DNA of 18,573 nt from UBA660 sp046704245 (GCA_046704245.1 JBJKSD010000028.1:1-18573), one strand, 5' to 3'; positions 1 to 8,090 are shown, counted from the first letter of the stretch. Made by a program: numbers and translations. Notes: a model not told the origin generated them from the sequence alone.

Positions 1-2
1 TT

Positions 3-689
3 GCTAACTGTCTACGTTCTATTCTTCGTCAAGACCCAGATATTATCATGATCGGTGAAGTTCGTGATACAGAGACAGCTAAAATTGCCGTTAGAGCTTC
101 GATTACTGGCCACTTAGTATTATCTACCTTACATACTAATAATGCTTTAAATACTATTGAACGTCTATTAGATATGGAAGTAGAAAGATACCTATTAGCT
201 AGTGCTTTAACAGGTATTGTATCACAAAAACTAGCTCGTAAATTATGTGATAAATGTAAGAAATTAAGAGCCCCTAATGAATATGAACGAAATATCTTTA
301 GAACTGTTCTAGGAGTAAATATTAATGCTATACCAGCAGCTGGCAGTTGTGAAGAATGTGGTAATGGTTATAAAGGACGTATTGCTATTCACGAAGTATT
401 AAAGATTAATCAAGATATTAGAGATTCTATATCTGAAGGTATTAGAAAAGAAGATCTACGCGAATTAGTATATACAGGAGATGTTACTACTCTTCTTCAA
501 GATGGTTTGCATAAAGTAATTAATGGGTTAACTACCTTGGAGGAAATATTAAAATTAATTGAATTTGATGAAGAGACAGCTGATGAGCAAGCAGCTAGAT
601 TAAATAAAGATAATTTACACGAAGCTATTGGTGATAGTATTCGTAATAAGACCCCTAATAGTAGCGAAATACCTAAGATTCAATTATAA
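3..689 (+). CDS. pilB: Type IV pilus / type II secretion assembly ATPase, PilB/GspE family (5'-truncated)
   Basis: The C-terminal part of a hexameric secretion ATPase that powers pilus or pseudopilus assembly at the cytoplasmic face of the membrane. The frame is open from base 3, so the ATG at 48 is an internal Met inside the Walker B region and not the start; the true start and Walker A lie outside the window. Visible motifs are the Walker B stretch DIIMIGEVRD, the His-box-like segment HLVLSTLHTN, and a tetracysteine zinc motif split as CDKC and CEEC. These are typical of PilB/GspE and absent from PilT retraction ATPases. The domain ends near GLTTLEEILKLI and is followed by a polar tail of about 40 residues. 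The gene converges on pilD-pilC, so the core assembly genes sit on opposite strands here. The family call is secure; assignment as PilB, GspE or ComGA cannot be settled from this fragment. Confidence 0.9.
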   Translation, partial: ANCLRSILRQDPDIIMIGEVRDTETAKIAVRASITGHLVLSTLHTNNALNTIERLLDMEVERYLLASALTGIVSQKLARKLCDKCKKLRAPNEYERNIFRTVLGVNINAIPAAGSCEECGNGYKGRIAIHEVLKINQDIRDSISEGIRKEDLRELVYTGDVTTLLQDGLHKVINGLTTLEEILKLIEFDEETADEQAARLNKDNLHEAIGDSIRNKTPNSSEIPKIQL

Positions 690-690
690 A

Positions 691-716
691 AAAAGATGTA
701 CAATAGTACATCTTTT
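691..716. terminator. Bidirectional intrinsic terminator between pilB and pilD
   Basis: A perfect 11-bp inverted repeat (AAAAGATGTAC / GTACATCTTTT, 691-701 and 706-716) around an AATA loop. The minus strand continues into a run of seven U (complement of 688-694), so it should stop leftward transcription well. The plus-strand U-run is only four, so it probably ends pilB less strongly. The pilD stop codon (715-717) overlaps the right arm. Confidence 0.8.
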
Positions 717-1485
717 AATATGTTATAAAATAATTAAATATATCGTAGAAATTCCATTTAGTTAGATATAAAATAATACCTGCTAGACTTAAAAAGGGGC
801 CGAATGATACTATATGAGTTTTACGATAGAATAATACAAATAAAGCATATGGTAAAGTAATAAAAGCACCAACAATTATAACTATAATACTTAACTTTAT
901 TTCTAAGATAGTACCAATTAAGAACATTAATTTAATATCACCGCCACCCAATGATTCTCGTTTAAACATAACATCCCCTAATAATTTTATTAAAAGCATC
1001 AATAATAATGCTAATAAACCATTACCTAAAGCTGTTAATGCTACATCATAACCATAAAATATTATTTTTTCAATAAGAATAGCTGCTGATCCAATTATAA
1101 TAATTTCATCAGGAATAGTCATAGCATGTAAATCACTTATTATAATTATTATTAGTGCTGAAACAAAAGTTAAAGATATGATAGTTTCAACTGATAAACC
1201 AAAGACCATATAAGAAGCAGCAAATAATATACCGGTTAATATTTCAAATATAGGATATCTAAGAGATATCGTTTCTTTACAATCCTTACATCTACCAAAT
1301 AAGAAAATATATGAAAAGACAGGAATCAGCTCTAATGCCGATAATCTTCTCTTACATTTAGGGCAATGTGATGGGGGAAAAATAATCGATTCATTATGAG
1401 GAAGGCGATAACCAACCACATTAAAGAATGATCCAAATAATAAACCAAAGACAAAGAACGAAACAATATAATACATACTACTCAT
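715..1485 (-). CDS. pilD: Prepilin peptidase, A24 family (PilD/ComC/GspO)
   Basis: Integral membrane aspartic protease that cleaves class III leader peptides after the conserved Gly and usually N-methylates the new N-terminus. The N-terminal domain has the family's two CxxC pairs (C41/C44 and C66/C69), a zinc module linked to the methyltransferase-bearing type. The two catalytic aspartates are clear: D118 in ISDLHAMTIPD and D183 in GGGD. Six to eight hydrophobic segments span the rest, and 256 residues is normal. The start at 1485 has AGGAGA seven bases upstream; Met4 is a weaker alternative. It follows pilC by 17 nt and is surely cotranscribed with it. Its likely substrate within this window is the prepilin-like protein at 8091-9587. 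Confidence 0.95.
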   Translation of the reverse strand: MSSMYYIVSFFVFGLLFGSFFNVVGYRLPHNESIIFPPSHCPKCKRRLSALELIPVFSYIFLFGRCKDCKETISLRYPIFEILTGILFAASYMVFGLSVETIISLTFVSALIIIIISDLHAMTIPDEIIIIGSAAILIEKIIFYGYDVALTALGNGLLALLLMLLIKLLGDVMFKRESLGGGDIKLMFLIGTILEIKLSIIVIIVGAFITLPYALFVLFYRKTHIVSFGPFLSLAGIILYLTKWNFYDIFNYFITY

Positions 1486-1502
1486 ATATAAGTCTCCTTT
1501 TT

Positions 1503-3374
1503 TTAAAATTGTTGGTACATTGAGAACATTGGCACGATAATAGATAATAGAATGGTTCCAACAGTAGCTGCTAAGAAAATAATCATTACCGGTTCAATAA
1601 AGTTCTTTATTTGCCCAATAGCTAATTTATGTTGTTCAGCGTAATAATCCCCTACTTTATTCATCATAATACCTACTTCACCAGTTCTTTCACCAGTAAC
1701 TAGCATTTCATAGGCAATAATTGGAAAAGCCCAGTGATTTTTAAACGCTTTAGATATTTCTTCACCACGACCTAAGTTGGAAATAGTATCAAATACTAAT
1801 AATTTATATATTTCATTATTAGTAATCTTACTCAATATTTCCATACTTTCAGTAATAAAGACATTATGGATAATCAAAGATCCAAAAGTCTTTGCAAACA
1901 TCGTAACTTCATTATAGATAATTATTTTACCTATAACTGGCATATGCATCATTACCCATTGAATTATATATCGGAATGCTTTAACCGAGGTATATAAGAA
2001 TCTAAAGAATATTAATATAATAACTAATCCAATTAAAATATATATAATATTTGTTTGTAAGAAGTCACTGGTGTTAATAACAAACATCGTAATAGGTGGT
2101 ATTTCCGTTTCCATATTTCTAAACATCTCAACAAATTGAGGAATAATATATATCATAACAAAGACAATAACACCAGCTGCCATTACAAATACAACAATCG
2201 GATATAGCATAGCTGTAAACATCTGACTTCTTGTTTTATGGATAGAATCATAATATTCAGCCATATTATCTAATACTTCTGATAATTGACCAGTCATTTC
2301 TGATGTTCTAATCATATTAATTAACAATTTAGGAAAAGCTTGCCCTTGTCTTTCTAAAGCTTCACTAAGATTAGCGCCCATAACTACTTCATATATAACA
2401 GCATCAAATACTCTTTTTCTTTGAGCATGTTTAGTTTGGCGAGAAATTATCTTTAAGGAATCAACTAAGGGGATACCAGCTTTAATATAAGTAGATAATT
2501 GAGTTAAGATAAAAGCTAGATCTTTAAAACTAATTCGGTAATTCTTATTTCTTTTTAATGAAGACATAAGCTGGATGAATTTAGAAGTAGTAATACTATA
2601 TACTTCATCCCCTTCAGCTAATAAGAAGGAATGAACATCAATCTTTGAATAAGCATCAAAGTATCCGGTAACAGTTTTACCTTCTTGGTTTTTAGCTACA
2701 TATTTATATGTTATCTTTTTATCACTACGCTTATTTTCTTCATCTAAGAAATCAATTAATAATACTTTACGTTGGAAATCTTTCTTATTCTTTAAATACC
2801 TAACGGGTGCTAAACTATTATACCAATTAATAATTGAAGTTTTAATTCTAAATATAATTCTTTTAATAAAATTAATAACTTTATTAATAAAACTTTTTAC
2901 CATGCGCCCAGAATTACGGATTAAATAGATAAAAGAGGCTAGTACATGTTTTATATTATTATAAATAGTTATAACTATATCAGCAATAACTACATAAATA
3001 CCATGAAAGACAGTATAAAAACCTAACCAAATCATCTTAACAAAAGCCATAATATATCTAGCTATCTGTCTAAATAATACATAGATACCTAAAATAAATG
3101 AATGTATTAACATAATTATTGTTATTATTACTTTTCTTATTACCTTAATTAATTTAATAATAAATATTTTTAGACTACGATATAATACACTGATAATACG
3201 ACGTAATATTTTAATAAAATAAATAATCCCCTTAGTAAGCCAATAGGCTATAAAACGCAAAGGATAAAATAAACCCAAAATAAAAAATTTAATAAAATAA
3301 AAGGGCATTATAATAATGTAAGAGATAAGATAATAGATATAAATAAAGGGTTGCAATAGTAATTTTAGCTTCAT
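1503..3374 (-). CDS. pilC: Type IV pilus inner-membrane platform protein PilC/GspF with long N-terminal hydrophobic-basic extension
   Basis: Polytopic platform that couples the assembly ATPase to pilin insertion. The usual PilC/GspF core occupies about residues 283-612, with two T2SSF repeats (about 283-405 and 488-612). Each repeat has the family signature: SEMTGQLSEVLDNMAEYY near 358 and GERTGEVGIMMNKVGDYY near 561. Before the core lies a short beta-rich domain (about 220-270) typical of the family. The oddity is residues 1-190: alternating aromatic/Ile-Leu-rich helices and Lys/Arg clusters, ending near SLAPVRYLKNKK. PilC proteins are usually about 400 residues, whereas this is 623. The ATG at 3374 has AGGAGGT seven bases upstream, so the extension is really translated. 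It is the first gene of the pilC-pilD operon. The core call is secure; the function of the extension is unknown. Confidence 0.92.
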   Translation of the reverse strand: MKLKLLLQPFIYIYYLISYIIIMPFYFIKFFILGLFYPLRFIAYWLTKGIIYFIKILRRIISVLYRSLKIFIIKLIKVIRKVIITIIMLIHSFILGIYVLFRQIARYIMAFVKMIWLGFYTVFHGIYVVIADIVITIYNNIKHVLASFIYLIRNSGRMVKSFINKVINFIKRIIFRIKTSIINWYNSLAPVRYLKNKKDFQRKVLLIDFLDEENKRSDKKITYKYVAKNQEGKTVTGYFDAYSKIDVHSFLLAEGDEVYSITTSKFIQLMSSLKRNKNYRISFKDLAFILTQLSTYIKAGIPLVDSLKIISRQTKHAQRKRVFDAVIYEVVMGANLSEALERQGQAFPKLLINMIRTSEMTGQLSEVLDNMAEYYDSIHKTRSQMFTAMLYPIVVFVMAAGVIVFVMIYIIPQFVEMFRNMETEIPPITMFVINTSDFLQTNIIYILIGLVIILIFFRFLYTSVKAFRYIIQWVMMHMPVIGKIIIYNEVTMFAKTFGSLIIHNVFITESMEILSKITNNEIYKLLVFDTISNLGRGEEISKAFKNHWAFPIIAYEMLVTGERTGEVGIMMNKVGDYYAEQHKLAIGQIKNFIEPVMIIFLAATVGTILLSIIVPMFSMYQQF

Positions 3375-3399
3375 GTATCTAACCTCCTACTATATAAGA

Positions 3400-3428
3400 A
3401 TTATAACATAAATAATTACTTTTTTAAA
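3400..3428 (-). promoter_or_regulatory. Sigma-A promoter for pilC-pilD
   Basis: Read on the minus strand: -35 TTTAAA (3428-3423), a 17-nt spacer, and -10 TATAAT (3405-3400), with TG one base before it (extended -10). The predicted start lies about 20 nt before the pilC ATG and leaves its Shine-Dalgarno sequence intact. Confidence 0.65.
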
Positions 3429-3472
3429 CTTTTTTTAATTCCATACATATATTATTTTAGGGGGAATTTAAT

Positions 3473-3805
3473 ATGATTTTTCGTAGAAATATGTATCCAT
3501 TCCAATCTTCTTTTCCATATTCCTATCCAATGCGCCAAACATTTAATTGGGGCAACTTCTTATCTAATGCTCAAAAAACTGTTGCCATTATAAATCAAGC
3601 TATTCCTATTGCCTATCTAATAGGGCCAATGTATCGAAATGCTAGAACAATGTTTAGAGTCTTTAATGAATTTAATAAAATTGATACTTCAAGTGGTGAA
3701 TCCACTCCAGTAAGTAATAGTAATAATAGTAATACTTATAATACTACTGAAAGTTATAATAACACTCAATCTAATAGTGATAATAATCCTAACTTCTTTA
3801 TCTAA
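3473..3805 (+). CDS. Small YqfQ/VrrA-like protein of unknown function
   Basis: A 110-residue protein. Residues 1-25 are aromatic and Pro-rich. Residues 26-70 contain the only conserved-looking segment (NAQKTVAIINQAIPIAYLIG followed by a PMYRNARTMF stretch), which resembles the core of the Bacilli YqfQ/VrrA family. Residues 72-110 are a low-complexity Ser/Asn/Thr tail. No clear signal peptide or full transmembrane helix is present, though residues 36-51 are hydrophobic. An AGGGGGAA ribosome site lies about seven bases before the ATG. In Bacillus, yqfQ sits near sigA, dnaG and yqfN/trmK, and the same genes are adjacent here, which supports the weak sequence match. The function of the family is not known. 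The hairpin after its stop terminates it. The family assignment is from memory of the motif and should be treated as moderate. Confidence 0.55.
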   Translation: MIFRRNMYPFQSSFPYSYPMRQTFNWGNFLSNAQKTVAIINQAIPIAYLIGPMYRNARTMFRVFNEFNKIDTSSGESTPVSNSNNSNTYNTTESYNNTQSNSDNNPNFFI

Positions 3806-3810
3806 TAAAT

Positions 3811-3837
3811 AAAAATAGAGAAATATTCTCTATTTTT
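3811..3837. terminator. Bidirectional terminator between the YqfQ-like gene and trmK
   Basis: A perfect 12-bp inverted repeat (AAAAATAGAGAA at 3811-3822, TTCTCTATTTTT at 3826-3837) with a 3-nt loop and terminal U-runs on both strands. The trmK stop codon (3836-3838) overlaps the right arm. Confidence 0.8.
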
Positions 3838-4507
3838 AGTATGAAATAATTTTTTTAATTAAACCTATTTTTTTATTTATTTGCCATCTTTTTAAGAGAT
3901 ACTTGTTGGGTAACATATTTAATATTTGATATAATTCATTTATTTTATTAGTATATAATTCAATAAACAATTCACCTTTTTGTTTTAATAATATAGGTCC
4001 AAAATATAATTGTCGATAATTATATTTTATTGGACCTTTTTCTGCTTTAATAATAGTATATATAATATTGTTTTCTTTTACTAATTGTTCTTGAGTAATC
4101 TTATATCCTAACATTTGAATAGTACGTCGCACTAATATAATATCAGTATTAGGTTGTAAAATAATATTATTAATATGAATAAGTTTATGTTTACCTTGTT
4201 TTAATATATCTGATATAGTTATACCACCTAAACCAGCTATAACAATAGTATCAATATCATCATCTATTATTTCTAAACCATTACCTAGTTTAAATAATAT
4301 CTTATCTTCTAAGTTATATTTTTTAATGTTGTCAATACCTCGTTGTAAAGCATTACTGTTAATATCACTAGCTATTACTTTAGATAAATGTAAAGTATTA
4401 ACTAGATATATAGCTAACAAAGCATGATCACAACCAATATCAATTACTTTATTATCTTTATTAATTAAAGAAGCTATAGCTTTAGTACGTATAGGTATTT
4501 TAATCAA
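3836..4507 (-). CDS. trmK: tRNA (adenine(22)-N1)-methyltransferase TrmK
   Basis: SAM-dependent enzyme that makes m1A22 in tRNA. A Rossmann methyltransferase fold is visible: SAM-binding motif I VIDIGCDHA (residues 21-29), acidic motif II ASDIN (47-50), a NGLEI segment near 76, and the family hallmark IAGLGG (90-95), followed by LQPNTD near 117-122. The C-terminal third is a helical tail. The length of 223 is normal. Translation starts at a TTG (4507-4505) inside the last codons of rpoD, overlapping it by 8 nt. AAAGGA lies eight bases upstream within the rpoD coding sequence, and no ATG occurs before residue 132, so TTG is the only sensible start. It is the last gene of the dnaG-rpoD-trmK operon and is probably translationally coupled. 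In Bacillus, yqfN/trmK likewise lies downstream of sigA. Confidence 0.93.
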   Translation of the reverse strand: MIKIPIRTKAIASLINKDNKVIDIGCDHALLAIYLVNTLHLSKVIASDINSNALQRGIDNIKKYNLEDKILFKLGNGLEIIDDDIDTIVIAGLGGITISDILKQGKHKLIHINNIILQPNTDIILVRRTIQMLGYKITQEQLVKENNIIYTIIKAEKGPIKYNYRQLYFGPILLKQKGELFIELYTNKINELYQILNMLPNKYLLKRWQINKKIGLIKKIISY

Positions 4508-5588
4508 TTAAGAAATCCTTTAATTTGCGTGAACGAGAAGGATGGCGCAATTTTCTTAACGCTTTAGCTTCAATTTGTCTAATTCTTTCTCTAGTGACAT
4601 TAAAGATTTGACCTACTTCTTCAAGAGTACGACATTGACCATCATTAAGCCCAAATCTTAATCTTAAGACTTGTTCTTCACGATCAGTTAAAGTCATCAG
4701 TACTTCTGATAATTCTTCTTTTAACATTTCAATCGTTGCATATTCTTCAGGACTTGTTGTTCTTTCATCTTTAATAAAATCACCTAGATGTGAATCTTCT
4801 TCTTCACCAATAGGAGTTTCTAATGATATTGGTTCTTGAGATATCTTATATATTTCTCTAATTTTATCAACTGAAATATTCATCTTTTTAGCTAATTCAT
4901 CTTCTTTAGGTTCACGATTTAACTCTTGCGTTAATTGCCTTTGAATTCTAGCTAATTTGTTGATTGTTTCAACCATATGAACAGGTACTCTAATGGTTCT
5001 AGCTTGGTCGGCTATAGCTCTAGTAATAGCTTGTCTAATCCACCAAGTAGCATAAGTAGAAAATTTATACCCTTTAGTAGGATCAAATTTTTCAACAGCT
5101 TTCATAAGCCCTATATTTCCTTCTTGAATTAAGTCCAAGAATAACATACCTCGACCTACATATCTTTTAGCGATACTTACCACTAACCTAAGGTTAGATT
5201 CAGCTAATATATTGCGCGCTTCATTATCGCCCGCTTCTACTCTTTTAGCTAATTCTATTTCTTCTTCTGGAGTAAGTAAATTAATACGACCAATTTCTTT
5301 TAAATACATACGAACAGGATCATTAATTTTAATATCCTTACTACTAGCAATATCTTCTTCTATCGAAATATCTTCTTCTTCATCTTCTTCAGCTTCTTCT
5401 TTAAACTCTGATACAATTTCGACTCCTTCATTACTAAAGAAATTGTATAGATCATCTAAAGCATCATTATCTAATTCTAACCCTTTTAATTCTTCAGCTA
5501 ATTGTTCATAAGTAATAAAGCCTTGTTCTTTACCTAATTTTAATAAACTTTTTTTACGATCTTCTAATGTTTTTATCTCTTCTATCAT
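4500..5588 (-). CDS. rpoD: Primary RNA polymerase sigma factor (SigA/RpoD)
   Basis: The housekeeping sigma factor. Numbering from the ATG at 5588 (362 residues): a reduced region 1.1 (1-60) and an acidic linker rich in Glu/Asp (about 60-80); region 1.2 from NDPVRMYLKEIG (near 89); region 2 including NLRLVVSIAKRYVGRG and the -10-reading helix YATWWIRQAITRAI (around 179-192); region 3 from RTIRVPVHM; region 4 with LTDREEQVLRLRFGL and the -35-binding helix VTRERIRQIEAKALRKLR. The large non-conserved insertion of proteobacterial RpoD is missing, as in Firmicutes. The frame also runs to a TTG at 5603 with no ribosome site. The ATG at 5588 has GAGGAG placed correctly, formed by the last codons of dnaG, so I chose it. 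The gap to the dnaG stop is 4 nt. The -10/-35 elements in this window match its expected specificity. Confidence 0.97.
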   Translation of the reverse strand: MIEEIKTLEDRKKSLLKLGKEQGFITYEQLAEELKGLELDNDALDDLYNFFSNEGVEIVSEFKEEAEEDEEEDISIEEDIASSKDIKINDPVRMYLKEIGRINLLTPEEEIELAKRVEAGDNEARNILAESNLRLVVSIAKRYVGRGMLFLDLIQEGNIGLMKAVEKFDPTKGYKFSTYATWWIRQAITRAIADQARTIRVPVHMVETINKLARIQRQLTQELNREPKEDELAKKMNISVDKIREIYKISQEPISLETPIGEEEDSHLGDFIKDERTTSPEEYATIEMLKEELSEVLMTLTDREEQVLRLRFGLNDGQCRTLEEVGQIFNVTRERIRQIEAKALRKLRHPSRSRKLKDFLID

Positions 5589-5592
5589 GTTT

Positions 5593-7341
5593 TCACTCCT
5601 CAATTCTTAATTTTCTAATTGCTTCAGCATATTCTACTTGTTTTTTAACATCTATTTCATTCTTCATTAAATCAGTTAGTCTTTTTATTTCATCTTTGAC
5701 ACTATATTCTCTAATTGTTTTAATATAGTCATTTATTTCTTCCATACTATATTCATCTTTAAAGTGTTCCATCTCCAATTCACCAATTAATTCAATTAAT
5801 TCTTGTTGATCACGTAAATGAGTAATAAAATCAGCAATGTTTATATTACCATATTTATTAGAATATGCAATAATTTCATTAGCTAATATCCTACAATTAG
5901 CTGTTGGTAAATATGCTATTTTATTTTCATATATCTTAATTATCTCTGCTGATTTAAGCATGTAATATAGTAATCTTTTTTCAGCTTTCTGATATTTACT
6001 TTCATATGTGGCTTTTTTAATATCGATTGATTCTTTATTTATTATTGGTTTTTTATTAGTTAAATATTTATTTAATTTATTAATTAATATATCTTTAGAT
6101 ACTGAAAATTCTTCATTAATCTTACTTAAAATAAGATCTCTTTTTATCTCATCTTCAATTGTACTGACTTCTAATATTACTTCATTAATATACTTAGTAA
6201 TATCATCATTATTTTTTAAATCTTTATTTTGACGATAATAATTTAATTTAAAATCAATAAAGGATTGAGCATTATCGATGGCTAATAAAAATTTATCTTT
6301 ACTATATTTTGTTATATATTCATCAGGATCCAAATTATCTTCTAATCTAATTATTTTAGGATTTATTCCTATCTTAGTTAGTTCATTACCACACGTTAAA
6401 GTAGCATTAGCTCCGGCATCGTCACCATCAAAGCAGATAATTATATTATTAGATAATTTTTTAATTAAGCGAATTTGTTGCTCAGTAATACTAGTTCCCA
6501 TAATGGCTATAACATTATCGATACCAACACTATATAATCTAATAACATCCATAAAACCTTCAACAATAATGACTTGTTTCTTTATTCTGGTAACATCTTT
6601 AGCTCGATGATAAATATAGACCATCATCCCTTTTTTAAAGATATTTGTTTCTTTTGTATTAACATATTTAGCCATATCACTTTCATTATAAATACGACCA
6701 CTATACCCTATTACTTGACCAGTAATATCCCATAATGGAAATATAATGCGATCGATAAAGACATCTTGAAAACCAGCATCACCCTTATTAGATATACCAC
6801 TATCTACTAATTCTTTCTCTTTATAGTCTTTTGATAACAACAGTTTAGTTAAGGCATCTTTCTTATTGAGAGCTAAACCAATTTGAAATTCGTTAATAAT
6901 ATTATCATCAATATTGCGATTTTTTAAATAAGTTCTAGCTTTTGACCCACTACTAGTATTGATATTATTTTGATAATATTTAGTACTGATATTATATATT
7001 TCATATAATTTTTCATTAATATCTTTCTTTTTAGTTTGAAATATATCGCCCATTAATTTAATACCTGATTTATTAGCTAAGTAAACTAACGCTTCACGAA
7101 AATCCATATGTTCATATTCCATTAAAAAATTAAAGACATTACCACTAGCTCCGCAACTAAAACATTTATATATTTGTTTCTCACGTGAAACACTCATACT
7201 AGGATTATGATCATCATGAAATGGACATACACCAAAAAAATTACGTCCTTTTTGGGTTAAAGGAATATATGCACCAATTATTTCAACAATATCGACACTA
7301 TTGCGTACTTCATTGATTTGGTCTTCAGTTAATATAGCCAT
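5593..7341 (-). CDS. dnaG: DNA primase
   Basis: Synthesises RNA primers at the replication fork. The N-terminal CHC2 zinc-binding domain has C39, H42, C60 and C63 (CPFHDDHNPS ... CFSCGASG). The TOPRIM catalytic domain carries E261 in IIVEGFMDV and D305/D307 in FDGDDAG, with LEDNLDPDEY near 333-342. The C-terminal 130 residues are helical and would be the DnaB-binding region. At 582 residues it is close to the usual 600. The ATG at 7341 has AGGGG nine bases upstream; another ATG 8 nt further upstream is out of frame. It heads the dnaG-rpoD-trmK operon, a Firmicutes version of the macromolecular-synthesis operon without rpsU. A good sigma-A promoter lies about 85-110 nt upstream of the start, leaving a leader of about 77 nt. 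Confidence 0.97.
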   Translation of the reverse strand: MAILTEDQINEVRNSVDIVEIIGAYIPLTQKGRNFFGVCPFHDDHNPSMSVSREKQIYKCFSCGASGNVFNFLMEYEHMDFREALVYLANKSGIKLMGDIFQTKKKDINEKLYEIYNISTKYYQNNINTSSGSKARTYLKNRNIDDNIINEFQIGLALNKKDALTKLLLSKDYKEKELVDSGISNKGDAGFQDVFIDRIIFPLWDITGQVIGYSGRIYNESDMAKYVNTKETNIFKKGMMVYIYHRAKDVTRIKKQVIIVEGFMDVIRLYSVGIDNVIAIMGTSITEQQIRLIKKLSNNIIICFDGDDAGANATLTCGNELTKIGINPKIIRLEDNLDPDEYITKYSKDKFLLAIDNAQSFIDFKLNYYRQNKDLKNNDDITKYINEVILEVSTIEDEIKRDLILSKINEEFSVSKDILINKLNKYLTNKKPIINKESIDIKKATYESKYQKAEKRLLYYMLKSAEIIKIYENKIAYLPTANCRILANEIIAYSNKYGNINIADFITHLRDQQELIELIGELEMEHFKDEYSMEEINDYIKTIREYSVKDEIKRLTDLMKNEIDVKKQVEYAEAIRKLRIEE

Positions 7342-7424
7342 AATATCATTCCCCTACTTTTTATATTCTACAAAAGAATCGAATATCCTTTTATATTTAT
7401 TATTTTTTTCAATATACTCTTTTT

Positions 7425-7453
7425 ATTATATATTTTATTTGTTATTTCGACAA
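7425..7453 (-). promoter_or_regulatory. Sigma-A promoter for the dnaG-rpoD-trmK operon
   Basis: On the minus strand: -35 TTGTCG (7453-7448), exactly 17 nt, then a perfect -10 TATAAT (7430-7425). Predicted start is about 7418. The roughly 77-nt leader contains a weak ATATTC/GAATAT stem upstream of the ribosome site. Because this operon encodes the primary sigma factor, the promoter is probably autoregulatory in effect. Confidence 0.7.
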
Positions 7454-7498
7454 GCCCATTTCCAAACATAAATATCTATTAATTTAATATACTAATAA

Positions 7499-7507
7499 TG
7501 ATATAAT
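7499..7507 (+). promoter_or_regulatory. Possible extended -10 element upstream of the DUF6512-like gene
   Basis: TG-A-TATAAT at 7499-7507 with no convincing -35. Transcription would start inside or just before the AGAGGTGA ribosome site (7512-7519), giving a near-leaderless mRNA. A second -10-like TATACT at 7488-7493 is an alternative. The intergenic region 7342-7523 is divergent and holds this element and the dnaG promoter; nothing else was seen in it. Confidence 0.35.
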
Positions 7508-7523
7508 AATAAGAGGTGATTAT

Positions 7524-8063
7524 ATGACTATTAGAAATATAAAAATTATTGGTATAATAACCATTTTCTTATTAAGTTTTATAACTCATCAATTATATGA
7601 TTGGTTTCCCAATAATTTTTTGGCGGTCTTTTTCCCTGTTAACGAAAGTATATGGGAACATTTAAAGATGATTTTTTCAACCACTGTTATATGGATGTTA
7701 ATAGAACAAGAATTAATCGATAATATTAATCAACCTAATTTCTTCTTATCTTCTTTATCTGGAGCATTATCAACTATTATTGTTTTTTTAATCTTATTCT
7801 TACCCATCTACTATGTTTTTGAATATAATGAAATAATAACTATTATCTTATATTTAATAGCTATTATTGGGGGTCAGATAGTTAGTTATTATATTTTAAA
7901 TTTAAATAAGGGTTATAATCTATATAATCTAATTAGTTTAATTTTAATACCAATTATCTTAACATTATTTGGTTATTTAACTTTTAACCCTATTAAAACA
8001 TCATTATTTTATGATCAATATAGTGATAAATATGGTATATATAATTATTACAGTAATAAATAA
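7524..8063 (+). CDS. Small polytopic membrane protein, DUF6512-like
   Basis: A 179-residue protein with about five hydrophobic helices (near 6-24, 47-62, 76-97, 103-127 and 133-154) and a polar, Tyr-rich C-terminus. Between helices 1 and 2 there is a conserved-looking segment, FFPVNESIWEHLKM (residues 36-49), which I associate with the DUF6512 family of uncharacterised Firmicutes membrane proteins. A PVNES/WEHLK motif facing the membrane surface could be functional, but no activity is known. The ribosome site AGAGGTGA is well placed before the ATG. The gene stands alone, divergent from dnaG and convergent with the prepilin gene, ending in a strong hairpin. Only the membrane nature is certain; the family name is a recollection. 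Confidence 0.6.
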   Translation: MTIRNIKIIGIITIFLLSFITHQLYDWFPNNFLAVFFPVNESIWEHLKMIFSTTVIWMLIEQELIDNINQPNFFLSSLSGALSTIIVFLILFLPIYYVFEYNEIITIILYLIAIIGGQIVSYYILNLNKGYNLYNLISLILIPIILTLFGYLTFNPIKTSLFYDQYSDKYGIYNYYSNK

Positions 8064-8086
8064 AGGATAACTTACGTTATCCTTTT
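8062..8086. terminator. Bidirectional terminator between the DUF6512-like gene and the prepilin gene
   Basis: A perfect 10-bp stem, AAAGGATAAC (8062-8071) and GTTATCCTTT (8076-8085), with a TTAC loop and a following T-rich tract (8086-8092). It overlaps the stop codon (8061-8063) of the upstream + gene and lies 5 nt beyond the prepilin stop. Confidence 0.85.
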
Positions 8087-8090
8087 TCTT

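Noticed and set aside
5212..5511. Plus-strand open frame of 99 codons, Ser-rich
   Set aside because: Antisense shadow of the acidic Glu/Asp-rich part of rpoD (GAA/GAT codons read as TTC/TCT/ATC).
5589..5603. rpoD start at TTG 5603 giving five more residues
   Set aside because: No ribosome site precedes it and it lies within the dnaG coding sequence; the ATG at 5588 has GAGGAG at the right distance.
6278..6610. Plus-strand open frame of 110 codons
   Set aside because: Antisense to the TOPRIM region of dnaG; shadow frame without start signals.
7342..7523. Possible riboswitch or small RNA in the dnaG leader
   Set aside because: Only a weak 6-bp ATATTC/GAATAT stem is visible and no known riboswitch core or tRNA-like fold; promoters explain the space.
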